Source: Oceanospirillum maris DSM 6286
Lineage (GTDB): Bacteria; Pseudomonadota; Gammaproteobacteria; Pseudomonadales; Halomonadaceae
Assembly: GCF_000422865.1 (NCBI RefSeq)
Contig: NZ_AUGW01000007.1
Span: 1 to 64,000, forward strand
Length of the DNA stretch: 64,000 nucleotides
Direction: 5' to 3'
Part shown: positions 27,226-39,069 of the stretch, in pieces
Numbering within the stretch: the stretch's first letter is position 1
Layout of the letters: each line of letters begins with the position of its first letter
Program-made: the position numbers and the translations under genes
Notes under the pieces: generated by a model
Told to the model about the DNA's origin: nothing
Database searches by the model: none
Seen by the model: the letters and a program-made list of their open reading frames with translations, nothing else

Positions 27226-28082
27226 TTCTATGCCACTCTATTACTGAACTGCGTGCAACAATCGCACAGCGACGTCTGTCTGAGGGTGGCAAGGTTGCCT
27301 TTGTTCCAACCATGGGTAACCTGCACTCTGGTCATATTCATCTTATTCACGAAGCTCATAAAGCAGGCAACATCGTTGTCGCCAGTATCTTTGTCAATCC
27401 GATGCAGTTTGGGCCAAATGAAGATTTAGAATCTTACCCACGTACGCTTCAGCTTGATGGTGAAAAACTGGCTGAAGCGGGCTGTCATATTCTATTTGCA
27501 CCCAGTGCGAATGAAATCTATCCACAGGGTTCCGATAACCACACTCAAGTATGTGTTCCAGAGCTGGGGGAAGAACTTTGCGGGGCGGCACGCCCAGGGC
27601 ATTTCACCGGTGTCACCACCGTAGTGAGCAAACTGTTTAACATTGTCCAACCCGATGTTGCCTTGTTTGGCCAAAAAGACTTTCAGCAACTCGCCATCAT
27701 CCGTCAAATGACACAGGATCTTTGTCTGCCGATTGAGATTAAAGGCGTACCCACCGTGCGTGGCGATTCAGGGTTAGCGCTTAGCTCCCGTAATGGTTAC
27801 CTAACAGATGAAGAGCGGGCTAAAGCGCCAAGGCTCTATCAGACATTAGTCGAAATTCGTCAATCGATTGAAAGCGGTGAGTCAGATTTTGATAAACTCT
27901 GCCAACAAGCAAAAGCACAGCTAGCAGAGTATGGCTTTACACCAGACTACCTTAGTGTTCGCCGCCAATCTGATTTAAAACCAGCTGAGGCGGAAGATAG
28001 CACGCTGGTGATCCTAGCAGCCGCGCATCTTGGTAAAGCACGACTGATTGATAACATCGCATTTGCGTTGGATCAGAAATAA
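27222..28082 (+). CDS. panC: Pantothenate synthetase
   Basis: ATP-dependent ligation of pantoate and beta-alanine. [16 protein letters not shown] carries the HIGH-like motif, [19 protein letters not shown] and the KMSKS-like LSSRNGYL are present. 286 residues, translationally coupled to panB. Confidence 0.96.
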   Translation: MILCHSITELRATIAQRRLSEGGKVAFVPTMGNLHSGHIHLIHEAHKAGNIVVASIFVNPMQFGPNEDLESYPRTLQLDGEKLAEAGCHILFAPSANEIYPQGSDNHTQVCVPELGEELCGAARPGHFTGVTTVVSKLFNIVQPDVALFGQKDFQQLAIIRQMTQDLCLPIEIKGVPTVRGDSGLALSSRNGYLTDEERAKAPRLYQTLVEIRQSIESGESDFDKLCQQAKAQLAEYGFTPDYLSVRRQSDLKPAEAEDSTLVILAAAHLGKARLIDNIAFALDQK

Positions 28083-28106
28083 CACTGGGGCAAACTGCAC
28101 GGATTA

Positions 28107-28121
28107 GCTGCAAATTGCAGC
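28107..28121. promoter_or_regulatory. Palindrome GCTGCAAATTGCAGC upstream of panD
   Basis: A 7-1-7 perfect inverted repeat 74 bp before the panD start, in the 112-bp panC-panD spacer. It could be an operator or an RNA hairpin; no T-run follows. Confidence 0.35.
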
Positions 28122-28194
28122 AAACGTGTATGCTTTTTACGGGCACTTTAAGTGTGCTTTTAACACGTATTTAGAGAATTAAAGGTTAATCATC

Positions 28195-28575
28195 ATGCAA
28201 TCCATCATGCTGAAAGCAAAACTGCATCAGGCTCGTGTTACTCACGCGGTACTGGAGTATGAAGGTTCTTGCGCTATTGACGGCAACTTGCTGGATATGG
28301 CCGGCATCCGTGAATATGAGCAGATCCAGATTTATAACATTGAAGGCGGTCAGCGTTTCACCACGTATGCGATTCGCGGTGAAGAAGGTTCTGGCATCAT
28401 CTCTGTTAATGGTGCAGCGGCTCATCAGGCAAAGGTTGGCGATCGCGTTATTATCTGTGCGTACGCAAATTTCTCTGAAGCTGAGCTAGCAACCTTTAAG
28501 CCTTCTATGGTTTACATGAAAGAAGGTAACGAAGTAAGCCACACCAGTAATGCAATCCCCGTTCAGGTGGCTTAA
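28195..28575 (+). CDS. panD: Aspartate 1-decarboxylase
   Basis: Makes beta-alanine for pantothenate. The self-cleavage site is G24-S25 in YEGSCAID, which yields the pyruvoyl cofactor; its numbering equals E. coli PanD, which confirms the start. 126 residues. With panB and panC it completes the pantothenate branch in one locus. A strong terminator follows. Confidence 0.96.
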   Translation: MQSIMLKAKLHQARVTHAVLEYEGSCAIDGNLLDMAGIREYEQIQIYNIEGGQRFTTYAIRGEEGSGIISVNGAAAHQAKVGDRVIICAYANFSEAELATFKPSMVYMKEGNEVSHTSNAIPVQVA

Positions 28576-28602
28576 AACGATCCATTAATCTAATTTTTTA
28601 TC

Positions 28603-28630
28603 AAGCTGGCCTTTGGTCAGCTTTTTTTTT
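28603..28630 (+). terminator. Terminator after panD
   Basis: AAGCTGGCC-TTT-GGTCAGCTT stem (one G-U) running into a long T tract. Confidence 0.9.
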
Positions 28631-28727
28631 GTCATCTTTTAGGCGTATGCTGTCTTTGGAAGTGCAAAAAAAATGATATGCTGCAAAGCACAACAAAAGT
28701 TTGTTATCTGATAAAAAGGAAATACCT

Positions 28728-29906
28728 ATGCAAGACGTTGTTATCGTCGCAGCCGGTCGTACAGCTATTGGTAGCTTTAACGGTGGTCTAAGCTCTGTTT
28801 CTGCCAGCGATCTTGGTGCTATTGTGATTAAAGATCTGTTAGAGAAAACAGGTGTTGATCCTAAGCAAGTTGATGAAGTTCTTCTGGGTCAGGTACTGAC
28901 TGCAGGCTGTGGTCAAAACCCTGCTCGCCAAGCCGCGATTAATGGTGGTTTATTAGATTCGACCCCTGCGATGACAATCAATAAAGTGTGTGGCTCTGGT
29001 CTTAAAGCGCTACACCTTGCGACACAAGCCATTCGCTGTGGTGATGCTGATTTGATCATTGCTGGCGGCCAAGAGAGTATGTCTCTGTCAGCTCACATCT
29101 TGCCAAACTCACGCAACGGTCAGCGCATGGGTAACTGGGCATTACAAGACACCATGATTTCTGACGGCCTGTGGGATGCGTTTAACGATATCCACATGGG
29201 TATCACCGCAGAAAACTTAGCAGAGAAATACGCCCTTACCCGTGAAGAGCAAGATGCTTTTGCAGCTCAATCCCAGCAAAAAGCTGAAACAGCCATCACA
29301 AGTGGGCGCTTCTCTGACGAGATCATCCCAGTATCGATTAAACAGCGTAAAGGTGATCCGGTTATTTTTGATACGGATGAGAATGCACGCTTTGGTACAA
29401 CGGCTGAAAAACTGGCTGGCATGCGTCCTGCGTTCAAAAAAGATGGCACCGTTACAGCAGGTAATGCCTCAACGCTTAACGATGGTGCCGCAGCGGTTAT
29501 GCTGTGTAGTGCTAAAAAAGCGGAAGAACTTGGTTTAACTGTACTGGCCAAAATTACGGCCTATTCTAATGCCGGTGTTGATCCTAAAATCATGGGTATT
29601 GGTCCTGTTCCAGCGACAAAACTGTGCTTAGAAAAAGCAGGCTGGGATATTAATGATCTGGATCTGGTTGAAGCGAATGAAGCTTTTGCCGCTCAAGCCT
29701 TGAGTGTCAACAAAGAGCTAGGCTGGGATACCGCTAAAGTGAACGTGAATGGCGGTGCCATTGCACTAGGTCACCCAATTGGTGCTTCCGGCTGTCGTAT
29801 CTTGGTTTCTCTTGTCCATGAGATGATCAAGCGTGATGCGAAGAAAGGTTTGGCGACACTATGTATTGGTGGTGGCCAAGGTGTTGCTCTAGCGATTGAG
29901 CGCTAG
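28728..29906 (+). CDS. Acetyl-CoA C-acetyltransferase (thiolase)
   Basis: Thiolase II family; condenses or cleaves acetoacetyl-CoA. The nucleophile is C88 in [25 protein letters not shown] supplies the catalytic histidine and [10 protein letters not shown] the second cysteine. 392 residues from the ATG at 28728, which has AAGGA 7 bp upstream; an in-frame ATG 27 bp earlier has none. It could serve ketone-body use or polyhydroxybutyrate synthesis; no pathway partner adjoins it. Confidence 0.92.
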   Translation: MQDVVIVAAGRTAIGSFNGGLSSVSASDLGAIVIKDLLEKTGVDPKQVDEVLLGQVLTAGCGQNPARQAAINGGLLDSTPAMTINKVCGSGLKALHLATQAIRCGDADLIIAGGQESMSLSAHILPNSRNGQRMGNWALQDTMISDGLWDAFNDIHMGITAENLAEKYALTREEQDAFAAQSQQKAETAITSGRFSDEIIPVSIKQRKGDPVIFDTDENARFGTTAEKLAGMRPAFKKDGTVTAGNASTLNDGAAAVMLCSAKKAEELGLTVLAKITAYSNAGVDPKIMGIGPVPATKLCLEKAGWDINDLDLVEANEAFAAQALSVNKELGWDTAKVNVNGGAIALGHPIGASGCRILVSLVHEMIKRDAKKGLATLCIGGGQGVALAIER

Positions 29907-29948
29907 ACTTAAGGGCTAAAAATAGCCGTTATTAAGCAAACGGGCACA

Positions 29949-29982
29949 AAAAAGCCTCGCCGGTGTACCGGCGAGGCTTTTT
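29949..29982. terminator. Bidirectional terminator between the thiolase and pnp
   Basis: A 15-bp perfect stem, AAAAAGCCTCGCCGG with its complement, around a TGTA loop. A-run and T-run flanks let it end both convergent transcripts. Confidence 0.95.
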
Positions 29983-30038
29983 ATTCTTATTGCCGTACAA
30001 CCTCTGAAATACAAGGTTAATACAGCAACCTAAGAAGA

Positions 30039-32153
30039 TTACTCAGCAGCTAACGTTGCCGCTTTCTCTTCTTCAGTCACTTCTTTAACACTCAATTTAA
30101 CGCGACCACGGTTGTCTACGTCGAGTACTTTAACCGCAATCACATCACCTTCTTTCAGGTAATCACTGACGCTATTCACACGCTCTTGAGCAATCTGAGA
30201 GATGTGAACGAGGCCATCTTGACCTGGCAGGAAGTTAACAAACGCACCAAAGTCTGCAAGGCGAACAACTTTACCTTTGTAGATAGCACCAATTTCAGCT
30301 TCAGCAGTAATACCTGCTACTTCGTCGATCGCCATCTGTGCTTGAGCTTTGTTTTCTGCGTAGATCTTAACCAGACCGCTATCATCGATATCAATAGAAG
30401 CACCGGTACGCTCACATAGTGAACGGATGGTTGCGCCACCTTTACCGATAACATCACGGATTTTCTCAGGATCAATCTTGATAGTTGTCATCGCAGGTGC
30501 GTTCTCAGAAAGATCCTGACGACCTTCACTGATCACTTTATTCATTTCACCTAGGATATGCAGACGTGCTTTATTAGCGCGTTGCAGAGCAACTTCCATG
30601 ATCTCTTCGTTGATACCTTCGATCTTGATATCCATCTGCAGAGCAGTGATACCTTCCGCAGTACCCGCCACTTTAAAGTCCATGTCACCTAAGTGATCTT
30701 CGTCACCTAGAATGTCCGTTAGAACTGCAAAGCCTTCGCCTTCTTTAACCAGACCCATAGCGATACCGGCTACAGGAGCTTTAATCGGTACGCCTGCATC
30801 CATCAATGCTAGAGAAGCACCACAAACGGAAGCCATAGAACTTGAACCGTTAGATTCAGTGATTTCTGAAACCACACGGATGGAGTACGGGAATTCTTCT
30901 TCCGTTGGCAATACAGCCTGAACACCACGACGAGCAAGACGGCCATGGCCAATCTCACGACGTTTAGGGCCGCCCATAAAGCCAGCTTCACCTACGGAGT
31001 AAGGAGGGAAGTTGTAGTGCAGCATGAAGGGGTCACGGATTTCACCAGCTAGAGACTCGCTAATTTGTGCATCACGAGCCGTACCCAAGGTAGCCGTTAC
31101 GATCGCTTGAGTTTCACCACGGGTGAACAATGCTGAACCGTGGGTCTTCTGTAGCAAACCAACTTCAACGCGAATATCACGAACAGTATCTTGTTCACGG
31201 CCATCAATACGAGGCTCACCGTTAACAACAGACTGACGTACAATTTGCTTCTCAAGGCGAGCAAATGCAGATTTAACGGCATCAGCTGTTGGGCCATTTT
31301 CAGCATTAGACAGTTTTTCTACCGCTTCAGCTTTCAGAGCGCTCAATTGTGCGTAACGATCTTGCTTAACGATAATTTTGTAAGCGTCTTTAATCTTGTC
31401 AGCGTAAGCCAGAGAAACCAGTTGTTTGGTATCCGTGTCTTCAGCCGGTGCTTCCCAATTCCAAGAAGGTGTTGCAACTTCAGCGGCAAACGCTTTAATC
31501 GCTTCAATAACCGCTTGCATCTCTTTATGGGCAAACAGTACAGCACCTAGCATTTCGTCTTCAGTCAGCTCTTCTGCTTCAGACTCAACCATCAATACTG
31601 CGTTTTCAGTACCGGCAACAACCATATCTAGAAGAGATTCTTCTAGTTTTTCATTCGTTGGGTTTAATACGTAGCCTTCTTCGTCAACGAAGCCAACACG
31701 CGCAGCACCCACAGGGCCACCAAAAGGCAGGCCGGACGTTGCTAGAGCCGCTGAAGTACCAATTAGAGCCGCGATATCAGGATTGTTATCCTTATCTGCA
31801 GACATCACAGTACAAACAACTTGAACTTCGTTCATGAAGCCATTCGGGAACAACGGACGGATCGGGCGATCGATCAAACGTGACGTCAGTGTTTCCGTTT
31901 CTGTAGGACGGCCTTCACGCTTGAAGTAGCCACCAGGGATTTTACCCACTGCGTAGGTTTTTTCCTGATAGTGAACAGACAATGGAAAAAATCCGGCGTC
32001 CGGTGCTGCATCTTTTTTAGCTACAACAGAACAAAGCACAGAAGTGCTACCCATAGTCACCAATACAGCTGAGGTGGCTTGACGTGCGATACGACCTGTT
32101 TCGATCGTTACGGTCTGATTGCCGTAAGTAAATGTCTTAGTAACCGGATTCAC
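30039..32153 (-). CDS. pnp: Polyribonucleotide nucleotidyltransferase (PNPase)
   Basis: Phosphorolytic 3'-5' exoribonuclease of the degradosome. Two RNase PH domains, a KH domain ([19 protein letters not shown]) and an S1 domain ([21 protein letters not shown]) appear in order. 704 residues, normal length. It is the last gene of the rimP-nusA-infB-rbfA-truB-rpsO-pnp series. A 13-bp hairpin lies in its leader. Confidence 0.97.
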   Translation of the reverse strand: MNPVTKTFTYGNQTVTIETGRIARQATSAVLVTMGSTSVLCSVVAKKDAAPDAGFFPLSVHYQEKTYAVGKIPGGYFKREGRPTETETLTSRLIDRPIRPLFPNGFMNEVQVVCTVMSADKDNNPDIAALIGTSAALATSGLPFGGPVGAARVGFVDEEGYVLNPTNEKLEESLLDMVVAGTENAVLMVESEAEELTEDEMLGAVLFAHKEMQAVIEAIKAFAAEVATPSWNWEAPAEDTDTKQLVSLAYADKIKDAYKIIVKQDRYAQLSALKAEAVEKLSNAENGPTADAVKSAFARLEKQIVRQSVVNGEPRIDGREQDTVRDIRVEVGLLQKTHGSALFTRGETQAIVTATLGTARDAQISESLAGEIRDPFMLHYNFPPYSVGEAGFMGGPKRREIGHGRLARRGVQAVLPTEEEFPYSIRVVSEITESNGSSSMASVCGASLALMDAGVPIKAPVAGIAMGLVKEGEGFAVLTDILGDEDHLGDMDFKVAGTAEGITALQMDIKIEGINEEIMEVALQRANKARLHILGEMNKVISEGRQDLSENAPAMTTIKIDPEKIRDVIGKGGATIRSLCERTGASIDIDDSGLVKIYAENKAQAQMAIDEVAGITAEAEIGAIYKGKVVRLADFGAFVNFLPGQDGLVHISQIAQERVNSVSDYLKEGDVIAVKVLDVDNRGRVKLSVKEVTEEEKAATLAAE

Positions 32154-32207
32154 GGTGATTTCCTTCCAATATCTATTGCTTTCATGTGTGTGCTATTTTC
32201 ACACAAA

Positions 32208-32238
32208 GAAGCCCGCTATCAAAGTGATAGCGGGCTTC
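32208..32238 (-). promoter_or_regulatory. Stem-loop in the rpsO-pnp spacer
   Basis: GAAGCCCGCTATC pairs perfectly with GATAGCGGGCTTC around a 5-nt loop. On the minus strand only a broken T-run (TTCTTTG) follows. In E. coli the equivalent spacer holds the rpsO terminator and the RNase III hairpin used in pnp autoregulation; this one could serve as either. Confidence 0.65.
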
Positions 32239-32313
32239 AAAGGGCAATCAATTATCCGCACACAAACGCTGTATGCTTATATAGAGCCAGAGTCCTTTGG
32301 ACAACGTCAGCGA

Positions 32314-32583
32314 TTAGCGACGTAGACCTAGGCTCTTGATCAGATCACTGTAACGACCTAGATCTTTTTTCTTCAGGTAATCCAGCAGCTTACGACGCTG
32401 GTTAACCATGCGAATCAGACCACGACGTGAATGGTGATCTTGTTTGTTCGCTTTAAAGTGTTCTTGCAGACCGTTGATGTTGAACGTTAGCAATGCAACT
32501 TGAACCTCAGGGGAACCTGTGTCGCCTTCGCCACGTGCGTAATCTTTAACGATTTCTGCTTTCTTTTCTGCAGATAAAGCCAT
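32314..32583 (-). CDS. rpsO: Small ribosomal subunit protein uS15
   Basis: Primary 16S rRNA-binding protein of the 30S platform. The 89-residue sequence carries the family core [20 protein letters not shown] and [30 protein letters not shown] precedes the ATG. Hairpins in its leader suggest translational autoregulation as in E. coli. Confidence 0.98.
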   Translation of the reverse strand: MALSAEKKAEIVKDYARGEGDTGSPEVQVALLTFNINGLQEHFKANKQDHHSRRGLIRMVNQRRKLLDYLKKKDLGRYSDLIKSLGLRR

Positions 32584-32622
32584 GATGCTTCTCCTAGTAA
32601 AATATGCAAATAATAGAATTCA

Positions 32623-32650
32623 GGGTAACCGTGCACATTTACAGTTATCC
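32623..32650 (-). promoter_or_regulatory. rpsO leader hairpin, candidate S15 autoregulatory element
   Basis: On the mRNA strand GGATAACTGT pairs with ACGGTTACCC (9 of 10 positions) around an 8-nt loop, ending about 40 nt before the rpsO ATG. A second hairpin, GATCTTTC/GAGAGATC, lies just upstream (~32655-32676). S15 binds its own leader in E. coli; no pseudoknot could be confirmed by eye. Confidence 0.4.
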
Positions 32651-32724
32651 TAACGATCTCTCTGGTAGAAAGATCCTATACAAATAAATAGAGGAATCGT
32701 TCGCCTGCTGTTTCAAAGGCAGGA

Positions 32725-33639
32725 TCACTGATCTTCAAACACCACTAAACGGCGTGGTTTTAACCGTCCAGCTTCCGTTGTCTCAGCCAGCCCGATAAAG
32801 CGACTTTGATCATCGTACAGACGAACTTTATCCAGATATACCTGGTCGCAGGCAATATCTTGGCCGTGCAGGATACGCGCTGTGTCCTCAGCAGACAAAT
32901 CTTTCTTTGGAAAATGCTCGACTAAAATATCCGTCGCGAGCAAATAACCATCTAAAGACTGCTCTAAGTCACGCTCTTGCTGCAGTTGATCAAACTCTAA
33001 CATCTCGGAAGCATCAAAGCCGCCGGTGTGAGTTCGATGTAACATAACCAAATGTGCACCACAACCAAGCCGTTCACCAATATCCTCTGCCAAAGTACGC
33101 ACATAGGTGCCTTTAGAGCAGCGAACGGAGAACGTTAGTTCGGGAGACGTCCACTCAAGAAATTCAAGCTCAAAGATAGTCACTGATCGCGCTTTGCGTT
33201 CAACCGTTTTACCTTCTCGCGCCAACTTGTACAGCGGCTGGCCATTTTGCTTGAGGGCAGAATACATAGGAGGTACTTGCTCAATATCACCCAAAAATGC
33301 TGCCATCGCCTCTTTAATTTGAGCATCGCTCAACTCAGGCACGGGCCGCTCTTGAATAATAGTGCCTTCAGCATCACCGGTATCTGAAACCTGTCCCAAT
33401 CGGGCACGGGCCACATAGGCTTTGTCAGCATCAAGCAAGTAACTGGAAAATTTAGTCGCTTCACCAAAACACAAAGGTAAAAGACCGGTTGCCATCGGAT
33501 CAAGATTGCCCGTATGACCGGCTTTACTGGCATTAAACATAGCACGCACACGCTGCAAAGCGCGGTTGCTTGAGATGCCTTTGGGTTTATTTAGCAGAAG
33601 GACGCCGGAAATATTCCGGCCTTTACCTCGACGAGCCAC
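32725..33639 (-). CDS. truB: tRNA pseudouridine(55) synthase
   Basis: Makes pseudouridine 55 in tRNAs. The catalytic aspartate lies in GHTGNLDPMATGLLP; LLNKPKGISSN and KGTYVRTLAEDIG are conserved. 304 residues. It begins 6 bp after rbfA ends, and the order rbfA-truB-rpsO-pnp matches Pseudomonas and E. coli. Confidence 0.97.
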   Translation of the reverse strand: MARRGKGRNISGVLLLNKPKGISSNRALQRVRAMFNASKAGHTGNLDPMATGLLPLCFGEATKFSSYLLDADKAYVARARLGQVSDTGDAEGTIIQERPVPELSDAQIKEAMAAFLGDIEQVPPMYSALKQNGQPLYKLAREGKTVERKARSVTIFELEFLEWTSPELTFSVRCSKGTYVRTLAEDIGERLGCGAHLVMLHRTHTGGFDASEMLEFDQLQQERDLEQSLDGYLLATDILVEHFPKKDLSAEDTARILHGQDIACDQVYLDKVRLYDDQSRFIGLAETTEAGRLKPRRLVVFEDQ

Positions 33640-33645
33640 CGGAGA

Positions 33646-34068
33646 CTATTCCTCCGATGTATCGGTTGTGTCAGTAGAGCTGCTTGAATCAATCGAGTCA
33701 GTACGTGATTTATCAGCGGCGACCGCTTCTTCAATCAGGCTGGACAACATGCGTCCACGTACCAAGCTAGGATCGTAGTCAAACTTTATCTGAGGCACGA
33801 TACGTAACTTGATCGATTTCCCGATCTCACGACGTAAAAAGCCCGCTGCGCGGTTCAACACACCAAGATCTTCTTTGGCTTCTTCAGCACTATCTTTGCC
33901 CAGCACCGTAATATAGACGTTAGCGAAGCTTAGATCACGACTGATCTTTACATCGTTTACCGTCACCATTCCGAGGCGCGGGTCTTTAATCTCAAACTGA
34001 ATTATCCGAGCCAGCTCCTTCTGGAGCTGTTCGGAAATTCGGTCCGTTCGTTTGAACTCACGGGACAT
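33646..34068 (-). CDS. rbfA: Ribosome-binding factor A
   Basis: Cold-shock 30S maturation factor with a KH-like fold. The start SREFKRTDRISEQLQKELAR and IVPQIKFDYDPS are typical. 140 residues with a Ser/Asp/Thr-rich disordered tail (about 118-140). Confidence 0.95.
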   Translation of the reverse strand: MSREFKRTDRISEQLQKELARIIQFEIKDPRLGMVTVNDVKISRDLSFANVYITVLGKDSAEEAKEDLGVLNRAAGFLRREIGKSIKLRIVPQIKFDYDPSLVRGRMLSSLIEEAVAADKSRTDSIDSSSSTDTTDTSEE

Positions 34069-34108
34069 TCAGGTCTGATCCTCGGCGCACGTATATTACA
34101 CAGGGTAA

Positions 34109-36604
34109 TTACAGCGTGCGCTCAACTTTAACTTTGTCAAAGACTTCGATTTTATCGTCTGCTTTAACATCATTGTAGTTCTTCACGCCGATACCACATT
34201 CTACGCCGTTACGAACTTCGTTTACGTCATCTTTAAAGCGACGTAGTGACTCAAGCTCACCTTCATAAATAACAACGTTATCACGTAGCACACGGATCTT
34301 CTTATTACGGAATACCGTACCTTCAACCACCATACAACCTGCAATTGCACCCAGCTTAGGAGAGCGGAAGACATCGCGTACTTCAGCGATACCCACAATC
34401 TCTTCTTTATACTCAGGCGCTAGCATACCGGTCATGGCTAGCTTAACGTGATCAATTAGTTCATAGATCACGCTGTAGTAGCGTAGGTCAACTTCTTCAC
34501 GCTCGATAATCGCGCGAGACATCGCATCAGCACGGACGTTGAAGCCAACGAGAATCGCACTAGAAGCCAGCGCTAAGTTAGCGTCAGTTTCAGCAATACC
34601 ACCCACACCAGAAGAGATGATATTCACCTTAACTTCATCGGTAGATAGATCAAGCAGCGCAGCTGTAATAGCTTCTAAAGAACCCCGTACATCTGTTTTC
34701 AGTACGATGTTCAAGTTAGCAACTTCGCCTTTGCCCATATTCTCGAATATGTTCTCAAGCTTCGCCGCATGCTGGCGTGCCAGTTTCACGTCGCGGAATT
34801 TACCTTGACGGAACAAGGCAACTTCACGGGCTTTACGCTCATCCTGTACAACAGTGAATTCATCACCAGCATCAGGTGTACCGTCAAGACCTAGAATCTC
34901 AACCGGAATAGAAGGACCCGCTTCATCAATCTGCTTACCATTTTCGTCAATCAATGCACGAACACGGCCATAGTTCAGACCCGCTAGAACCATATCGCCT
35001 TTACGCAGAGTACCGTTCTGAATCAACACAGTAGAAACAGGGCCACGGCCCTTGTCCAAGCGTGCTTCAACCACAACACCCTTACCTGGCGCTTCTGATA
35101 CCGCTGTTAATTCTAACAGCTCAGATTGCAGCAGTACGGCGTCTAGCAGTGCATCAACACCATCACCAGATTTTGCGGAAACATGCATAAATGGAACATC
35201 ACCGCCCCATTCTTCTGGGATAACGTCTTTAGCGGCCAGCTCGTTTTTAACACGATCTGGATCTGCGCCTTCTTTATCCATTTTGTTTACAGCAACAACA
35301 ATAGGTACGCCTGCCGCTTTCGCGTGAGCGATCGCCTCTTCAGTCTGAGGCATTACACCATCATCCGCTGCAACCACTAGGATAACAACGTCTGTTGCTT
35401 TAGCACCACGTGCACGCATTGCCGTAAAGGCCGCGTGTCCTGGAGTATCCAGGAAGGTGATCATGCCGTGGCCAGTCTCTACATGGTAAGCACCGATGTG
35501 CTGGGTAATACCACCCGACTCACCAGAGGCTACTTTAGAACGACGAATGTAATCCAGCAGCGAGGTTTTACCGTGGTCAACGTGACCCATAACAGTAACA
35601 ACCGGTGCACGGTTTACTTCGTTGCCTTCATAGCTGATCGCGTCCAGTACAGCATCTTCAAGAGCATTGTCTTTCAGAAGCTTGAACTTGTGGCCCATCT
35701 CTTCAACAACAATCTGTGCCGTTTCCTGATCGATCACTTGGTTGATGGTTACCATGGCACCCATCTTGAACATGACCTTAATCACTTCTGCTGCTTTAAC
35801 GGCCATTTTATCAGCCAATTCTGCAACGGTAATCGCTTCAGGGATCGCTACTTCACGTACGATAGGTGCTGCCGGTTTTTCGAAAGCATGATCGCGCTTA
35901 GGTCCATTGTCACGGTTTCCACCGCCACGACGGGCATTTTTCTTAGCGCTACGAACTTCTTTCTTACCGCGGCGTGGTGCATTTTCTTTCTCTTTCTTAC
36001 GCTCGCCATATTCAGGCTTAGCAGAAGATTTTTTACCTTTACCAGCAGGCTTATTCGCGCCACCAGCATTCTCATCGCGGAATTTCTTCGCGGGAGCTTC
36101 AGCAGGCTTGGCAGCAGGAGCTGGTGTTGCTCCTGGTGCAGGCGTAGCAGCCGCTGCAGGCTTAGCCGCAGGAGCTGGGGCAGCAGGCCTAGCTTGTTTC
36201 GGTTGTTCAGCTCTACGTTTAGCATCTGCTTTGCGTTTTGCTTCATCTGAAGCTTTGCGCTTAGCATTTTCTTCTGCTTTCTTTTTAGCTTCTTCTGCAG
36301 CTGGATCAACTTCAGGAGCTTTCTCGTAAGTACGCTTTTTGCGCACTTCGATGTTAACAGTCTTTTTGCCTGTACCAGCTTTTAGCTTAGTAGTAGTGCG
36401 ACGCTTCAGAGTGATCTTGTTAGGCTCACTTGCTTTTCCACCATGACTTTCTTTCAGGTGGTTTAATAGGGTCTGCTTGTCTTGCTCGGAAACCGGCTGA
36501 TCCGCTTTCTTCTGTGTCAGGCCTGCTTCGCTCATCTGCTCCAGCAAACGTTCCACAGGTCGGCCAACACTCTCAGCAAACTCTTTTACGGTTGTTTCTG
36601 CCAT
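34109..36604 (-). CDS. infB: Translation initiation factor IF-2
   Basis: GTPase that brings fMet-tRNA to the 30S subunit. An N-terminal IF2_N domain ([19 protein letters not shown]) leads into a long Ala/Lys/Pro-rich linker (about 90-250). The G domain follows with [20 protein letters not shown] and NKMDK, and then domains II-IV. 831 residues. Confidence 0.97.
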   Translation of the reverse strand: MAETTVKEFAESVGRPVERLLEQMSEAGLTQKKADQPVSEQDKQTLLNHLKESHGGKASEPNKITLKRRTTTKLKAGTGKKTVNIEVRKKRTYEKAPEVDPAAEEAKKKAEENAKRKASDEAKRKADAKRRAEQPKQARPAAPAPAAKPAAAATPAPGATPAPAAKPAEAPAKKFRDENAGGANKPAGKGKKSSAKPEYGERKKEKENAPRRGKKEVRSAKKNARRGGGNRDNGPKRDHAFEKPAAPIVREVAIPEAITVAELADKMAVKAAEVIKVMFKMGAMVTINQVIDQETAQIVVEEMGHKFKLLKDNALEDAVLDAISYEGNEVNRAPVVTVMGHVDHGKTSLLDYIRRSKVASGESGGITQHIGAYHVETGHGMITFLDTPGHAAFTAMRARGAKATDVVILVVAADDGVMPQTEEAIAHAKAAGVPIVVAVNKMDKEGADPDRVKNELAAKDVIPEEWGGDVPFMHVSAKSGDGVDALLDAVLLQSELLELTAVSEAPGKGVVVEARLDKGRGPVSTVLIQNGTLRKGDMVLAGLNYGRVRALIDENGKQIDEAGPSIPVEILGLDGTPDAGDEFTVVQDERKAREVALFRQGKFRDVKLARQHAAKLENIFENMGKGEVANLNIVLKTDVRGSLEAITAALLDLSTDEVKVNIISSGVGGIAETDANLALASSAILVGFNVRADAMSRAIIEREEVDLRYYSVIYELIDHVKLAMTGMLAPEYKEEIVGIAEVRDVFRSPKLGAIAGCMVVEGTVFRNKKIRVLRDNVVIYEGELESLRRFKDDVNEVRNGVECGIGVKNYNDVKADDKIEVFDKVKVERTL

Positions 36605-36631
36605 TCATTCTTCTCCTGTGACTTCGCTGCG

Positions 36632-38125
36632 CTACTCGCCGCCTTCAAACCAAGGGGCACGGGCAGTCATAATTAACTTCCCGGCTTTTTCCTCAGACAT
36701 ACCATCTATATCAAGCAAGTCGTCAATGGACTGTTCAGCAAGGTCTTCCATGGTGCAGATACCTTTGCTTGCCAATACATATGCAAGGTGTTTGTCCATG
36801 CCTTCCATGCTCAACAGATCATCAGCTGGTTCAGAATCTTCAAGCTGCTCTTCAGTAGCAATCGCTAGATTCAGTAGCTCATCTTTTGCACGGCTGCGCA
36901 GTTCTGTAACTAAATCTTCATCAAAGCCTTCAATGGCCAACATTTCTTCAATTGGCACATAGGCTACTTCTTCTAAACTGGTGAAACCTTCTTCAACCAG
37001 TATACGGGCCAATTCGTCATCTGCATCGAGATGAGTAATGAAGATTTGAATAACACTATCAAATTCTTCACCTTGTTTGGCTTCCGCGTCTTCTTCGGTC
37101 ATGACGTTGATTTTCCAACCAGTTAACTCACTGGCTAAGCGCACGTTTTGACCATTACGGCCAATAGCTTGCGCTAGATTTTCAGCGTCAACAGCAACAT
37201 CCATCTCATGTTTATCTTCATCAACAATGATAGAGGCTACATCTGCTGGGGCCATGGCATTGATAACTAACTGCGCAGGATTATCATCCCACAACACGAT
37301 ATCAACACGTTCATTACCCAGCTCGGAAGATACTGCCTGTACGCGCGAACCGCGCATACCAACACAAGCACCTACCGGATCAATACGTTTGTCGTTAGTT
37401 TTAACGGCAATTTTGGCCCGTAGACCTGGATCACGAGCAGCACCACGAATTTCGATCAGCTGTTCGGCAATCTCAGGCACTTCAATACGGAACAATTCTA
37501 TCAGGAACTGCGAACGAGCACGGCTTAATAGCAACTGCCCTGCACGAGCTTCTGGACGAACTTCCGCCAAAAGTGCACGAACACGATCGTTCATACGGTA
37601 CTTTTCACCAACGATCATTTCATCTCGTGGCAAATAACCTTCCGCATTATTGCCTAAATCAACAATAACGCCATCACGAGTCGTTTTCTTGACCGTACCG
37701 TTAACAATCTCACCTTGACGCTCAGAGTATTGACGAACAATCTCCGCACGCTCAGCTTCACGCACTTTTTGCACAATCACTTGTTTAGCGGTTTGCGCAG
37801 CAATACGACCAAAAACTATCGACTCAATCTGGTCTTCAATGACGTCGCCTAGGCCTAAAGCCGGATCTCTTTTTTGAGCATTGGTGAGGGAAATTTCATA
37901 ATCCACATCATCCAGCTCGATATCTTCAACTATTGTCCAGCGACGGAAAGTATCGTATTCACCGGTTCTACGATCAATGCTTACGCGGATGTCCGCTTCT
38001 TCGCCTTCGAAACGTTTCTTTGAGGCACTAGCTAGAGCTAATTCGATCGCCTCAAAAATCACTTCTTTGGAAACGCCTTTCTCGTTTGAAACGGCATCTA
38101 CTACCAGAAGAATCTCTTTACTCAT
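36632..38125 (-). CDS. nusA: Transcription termination/antitermination factor NusA
   Basis: RNA polymerase-associated factor with an N-terminal domain, an S1 domain ([20 protein letters not shown]), two KH domains ([21 protein letters not shown]) and two C-terminal acidic repeats. 497 residues. The C-terminal repeats are the type found in gammaproteobacteria. Confidence 0.97.
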   Translation of the reverse strand: MSKEILLVVDAVSNEKGVSKEVIFEAIELALASASKKRFEGEEADIRVSIDRRTGEYDTFRRWTIVEDIELDDVDYEISLTNAQKRDPALGLGDVIEDQIESIVFGRIAAQTAKQVIVQKVREAERAEIVRQYSERQGEIVNGTVKKTTRDGVIVDLGNNAEGYLPRDEMIVGEKYRMNDRVRALLAEVRPEARAGQLLLSRARSQFLIELFRIEVPEIAEQLIEIRGAARDPGLRAKIAVKTNDKRIDPVGACVGMRGSRVQAVSSELGNERVDIVLWDDNPAQLVINAMAPADVASIIVDEDKHEMDVAVDAENLAQAIGRNGQNVRLASELTGWKINVMTEEDAEAKQGEEFDSVIQIFITHLDADDELARILVEEGFTSLEEVAYVPIEEMLAIEGFDEDLVTELRSRAKDELLNLAIATEEQLEDSEPADDLLSMEGMDKHLAYVLASKGICTMEDLAEQSIDDLLDIDGMSEEKAGKLIMTARAPWFEGGE

Positions 38126-38148
38126 GCCATTGCCTCAACAAAAAGTCC

Positions 38149-38610
38149 TTAGTTATCAAACTGCGGCACTATTCGAGCCTGCTCAATATTCTCAATTGGG
38201 AAAAAGTATTCTTCCTGATCTACGACAACCAGCACTTCATCTTCTTCGATGCCGTTTAGAATACCTGAAAACTTACGTCGGCCTTCATATGCAAGATTCA
38301 GTTTTAAGGCGACTTTATGGCCTTTATAACGGGCAAACTGATCAAGGGTAAATAAAGGACGATCCATACCTGGGGAAGATACTTCCAGCGTATATTCGCT
38401 GCTGATCGGGTCTTCTACGTCTAATAAGCCGCTAACTTGGCGACTAACATCCGCACAATTATCGACAGAAACACCATCAGGGCCGTCGATAAAAATACGT
38501 AACATAGAATGATTGCCCTGAGGCTTATATTCTAGCCCCCAGAACTCAAGCCCCAGTGCTTCGACAACTGGCTTGGCCAGATCGATCAGCAAAGTCTCTT
38601 TCTTTGCCAT
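38149..38610 (-). CDS. rimP: Ribosome maturation factor RimP
   Basis: 30S assembly factor. The core ALGLEFWGLEYKPQGNHSML and YTLEVSSPGMDRPL are conserved. 153 residues. First protein gene downstream of tRNA-fMet (E. coli metY-rimP-nusA order), with an intrinsic terminator in between. Confidence 0.96.
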   Translation of the reverse strand: MAKKETLLIDLAKPVVEALGLEFWGLEYKPQGNHSMLRIFIDGPDGVSVDNCADVSRQVSGLLDVEDPISSEYTLEVSSPGMDRPLFTLDQFARYKGHKVALKLNLAYEGRRKFSGILNGIEEDEVLVVVDQEEYFFPIENIEQARIVPQFDN

Positions 38611-38658
38611 CTAATCACCCTGAAATATAAGAAAGCTGAACTGAACTTTTCTGCAGCT

Positions 38659-38691
38659 AACAAAAAGCCCCTATAAAAGGGGCTTTTTGTT
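38659..38691. terminator. Terminator between tRNA-fMet and rimP
   Basis: AACAAAAAGCCCC pairs perfectly with GGGGCTTTTTGTT around a 7-nt loop; T-rich on the minus strand. It probably ends most tRNA transcripts and lets some read through into rimP. Confidence 0.85.
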
Positions 38692-38700
38692 ATAGAAAAT

Positions 38701-38777
<77 letters not shown>

Positions 38778-38792
38778 TCAATGAAGGAGCAC

Positions 38793-38821
38793 ATTATACG
38801 ACCTGATTCCCATTTAGTCAA
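38793..38821 (-). promoter_or_regulatory. Strong promoter of tRNA-fMet
   Basis: Minus-strand TTGACT (38816-38821), 17-bp spacer, TATAAT (38793-38798). The predicted start is ~38786, about 9 nt before the tRNA. A short hairpin ACAGTCAG/CTGACTGT (38849-38866) lies between this promoter and tRNA-Leu. Confidence 0.8.
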
Positions 38822-38877
38822 TAGACTATTTGGTAATAAATCATATTAACAGTCAGAGCTGACTGTCTGTGCTAATT

Positions 38878-38964
38878 TGGTGCCGAAAGCGGGACTTGAA
38901 CCCGCACGACCATAAGGCCACCACCCCCTCAAGATGGCGTGTCTACCAATTCCACCACTTCGGC
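38878..38964 (-). tRNA. tRNA-Leu (GAG)
   Basis: An 87-nt class II tRNA with a long variable arm. The anticodon loop TTGAGGG gives GAG. The acceptor GCCGAAG pairs with TTTCGGC (one G-U), and CCA is encoded at 38878-38880. It lies downstream of secG as in Pseudomonas. Confidence 0.95.
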
Positions 38965-39069
38965 ATAAAACTTGTCTAACGATCCAACTCTAACCAACTC
39001 TCTAACTAGCAACCAACAACTCAAACTTACTAGCAAACCATTATCTCAAGAAGGCTAGTCAATGAGATC

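Noticed and set aside
35435-36250. 271-codon plus-strand frame opposite infB
   Set aside because: A shadow of the Ala/Lys-rich infB linker with skewed composition and no start signal.
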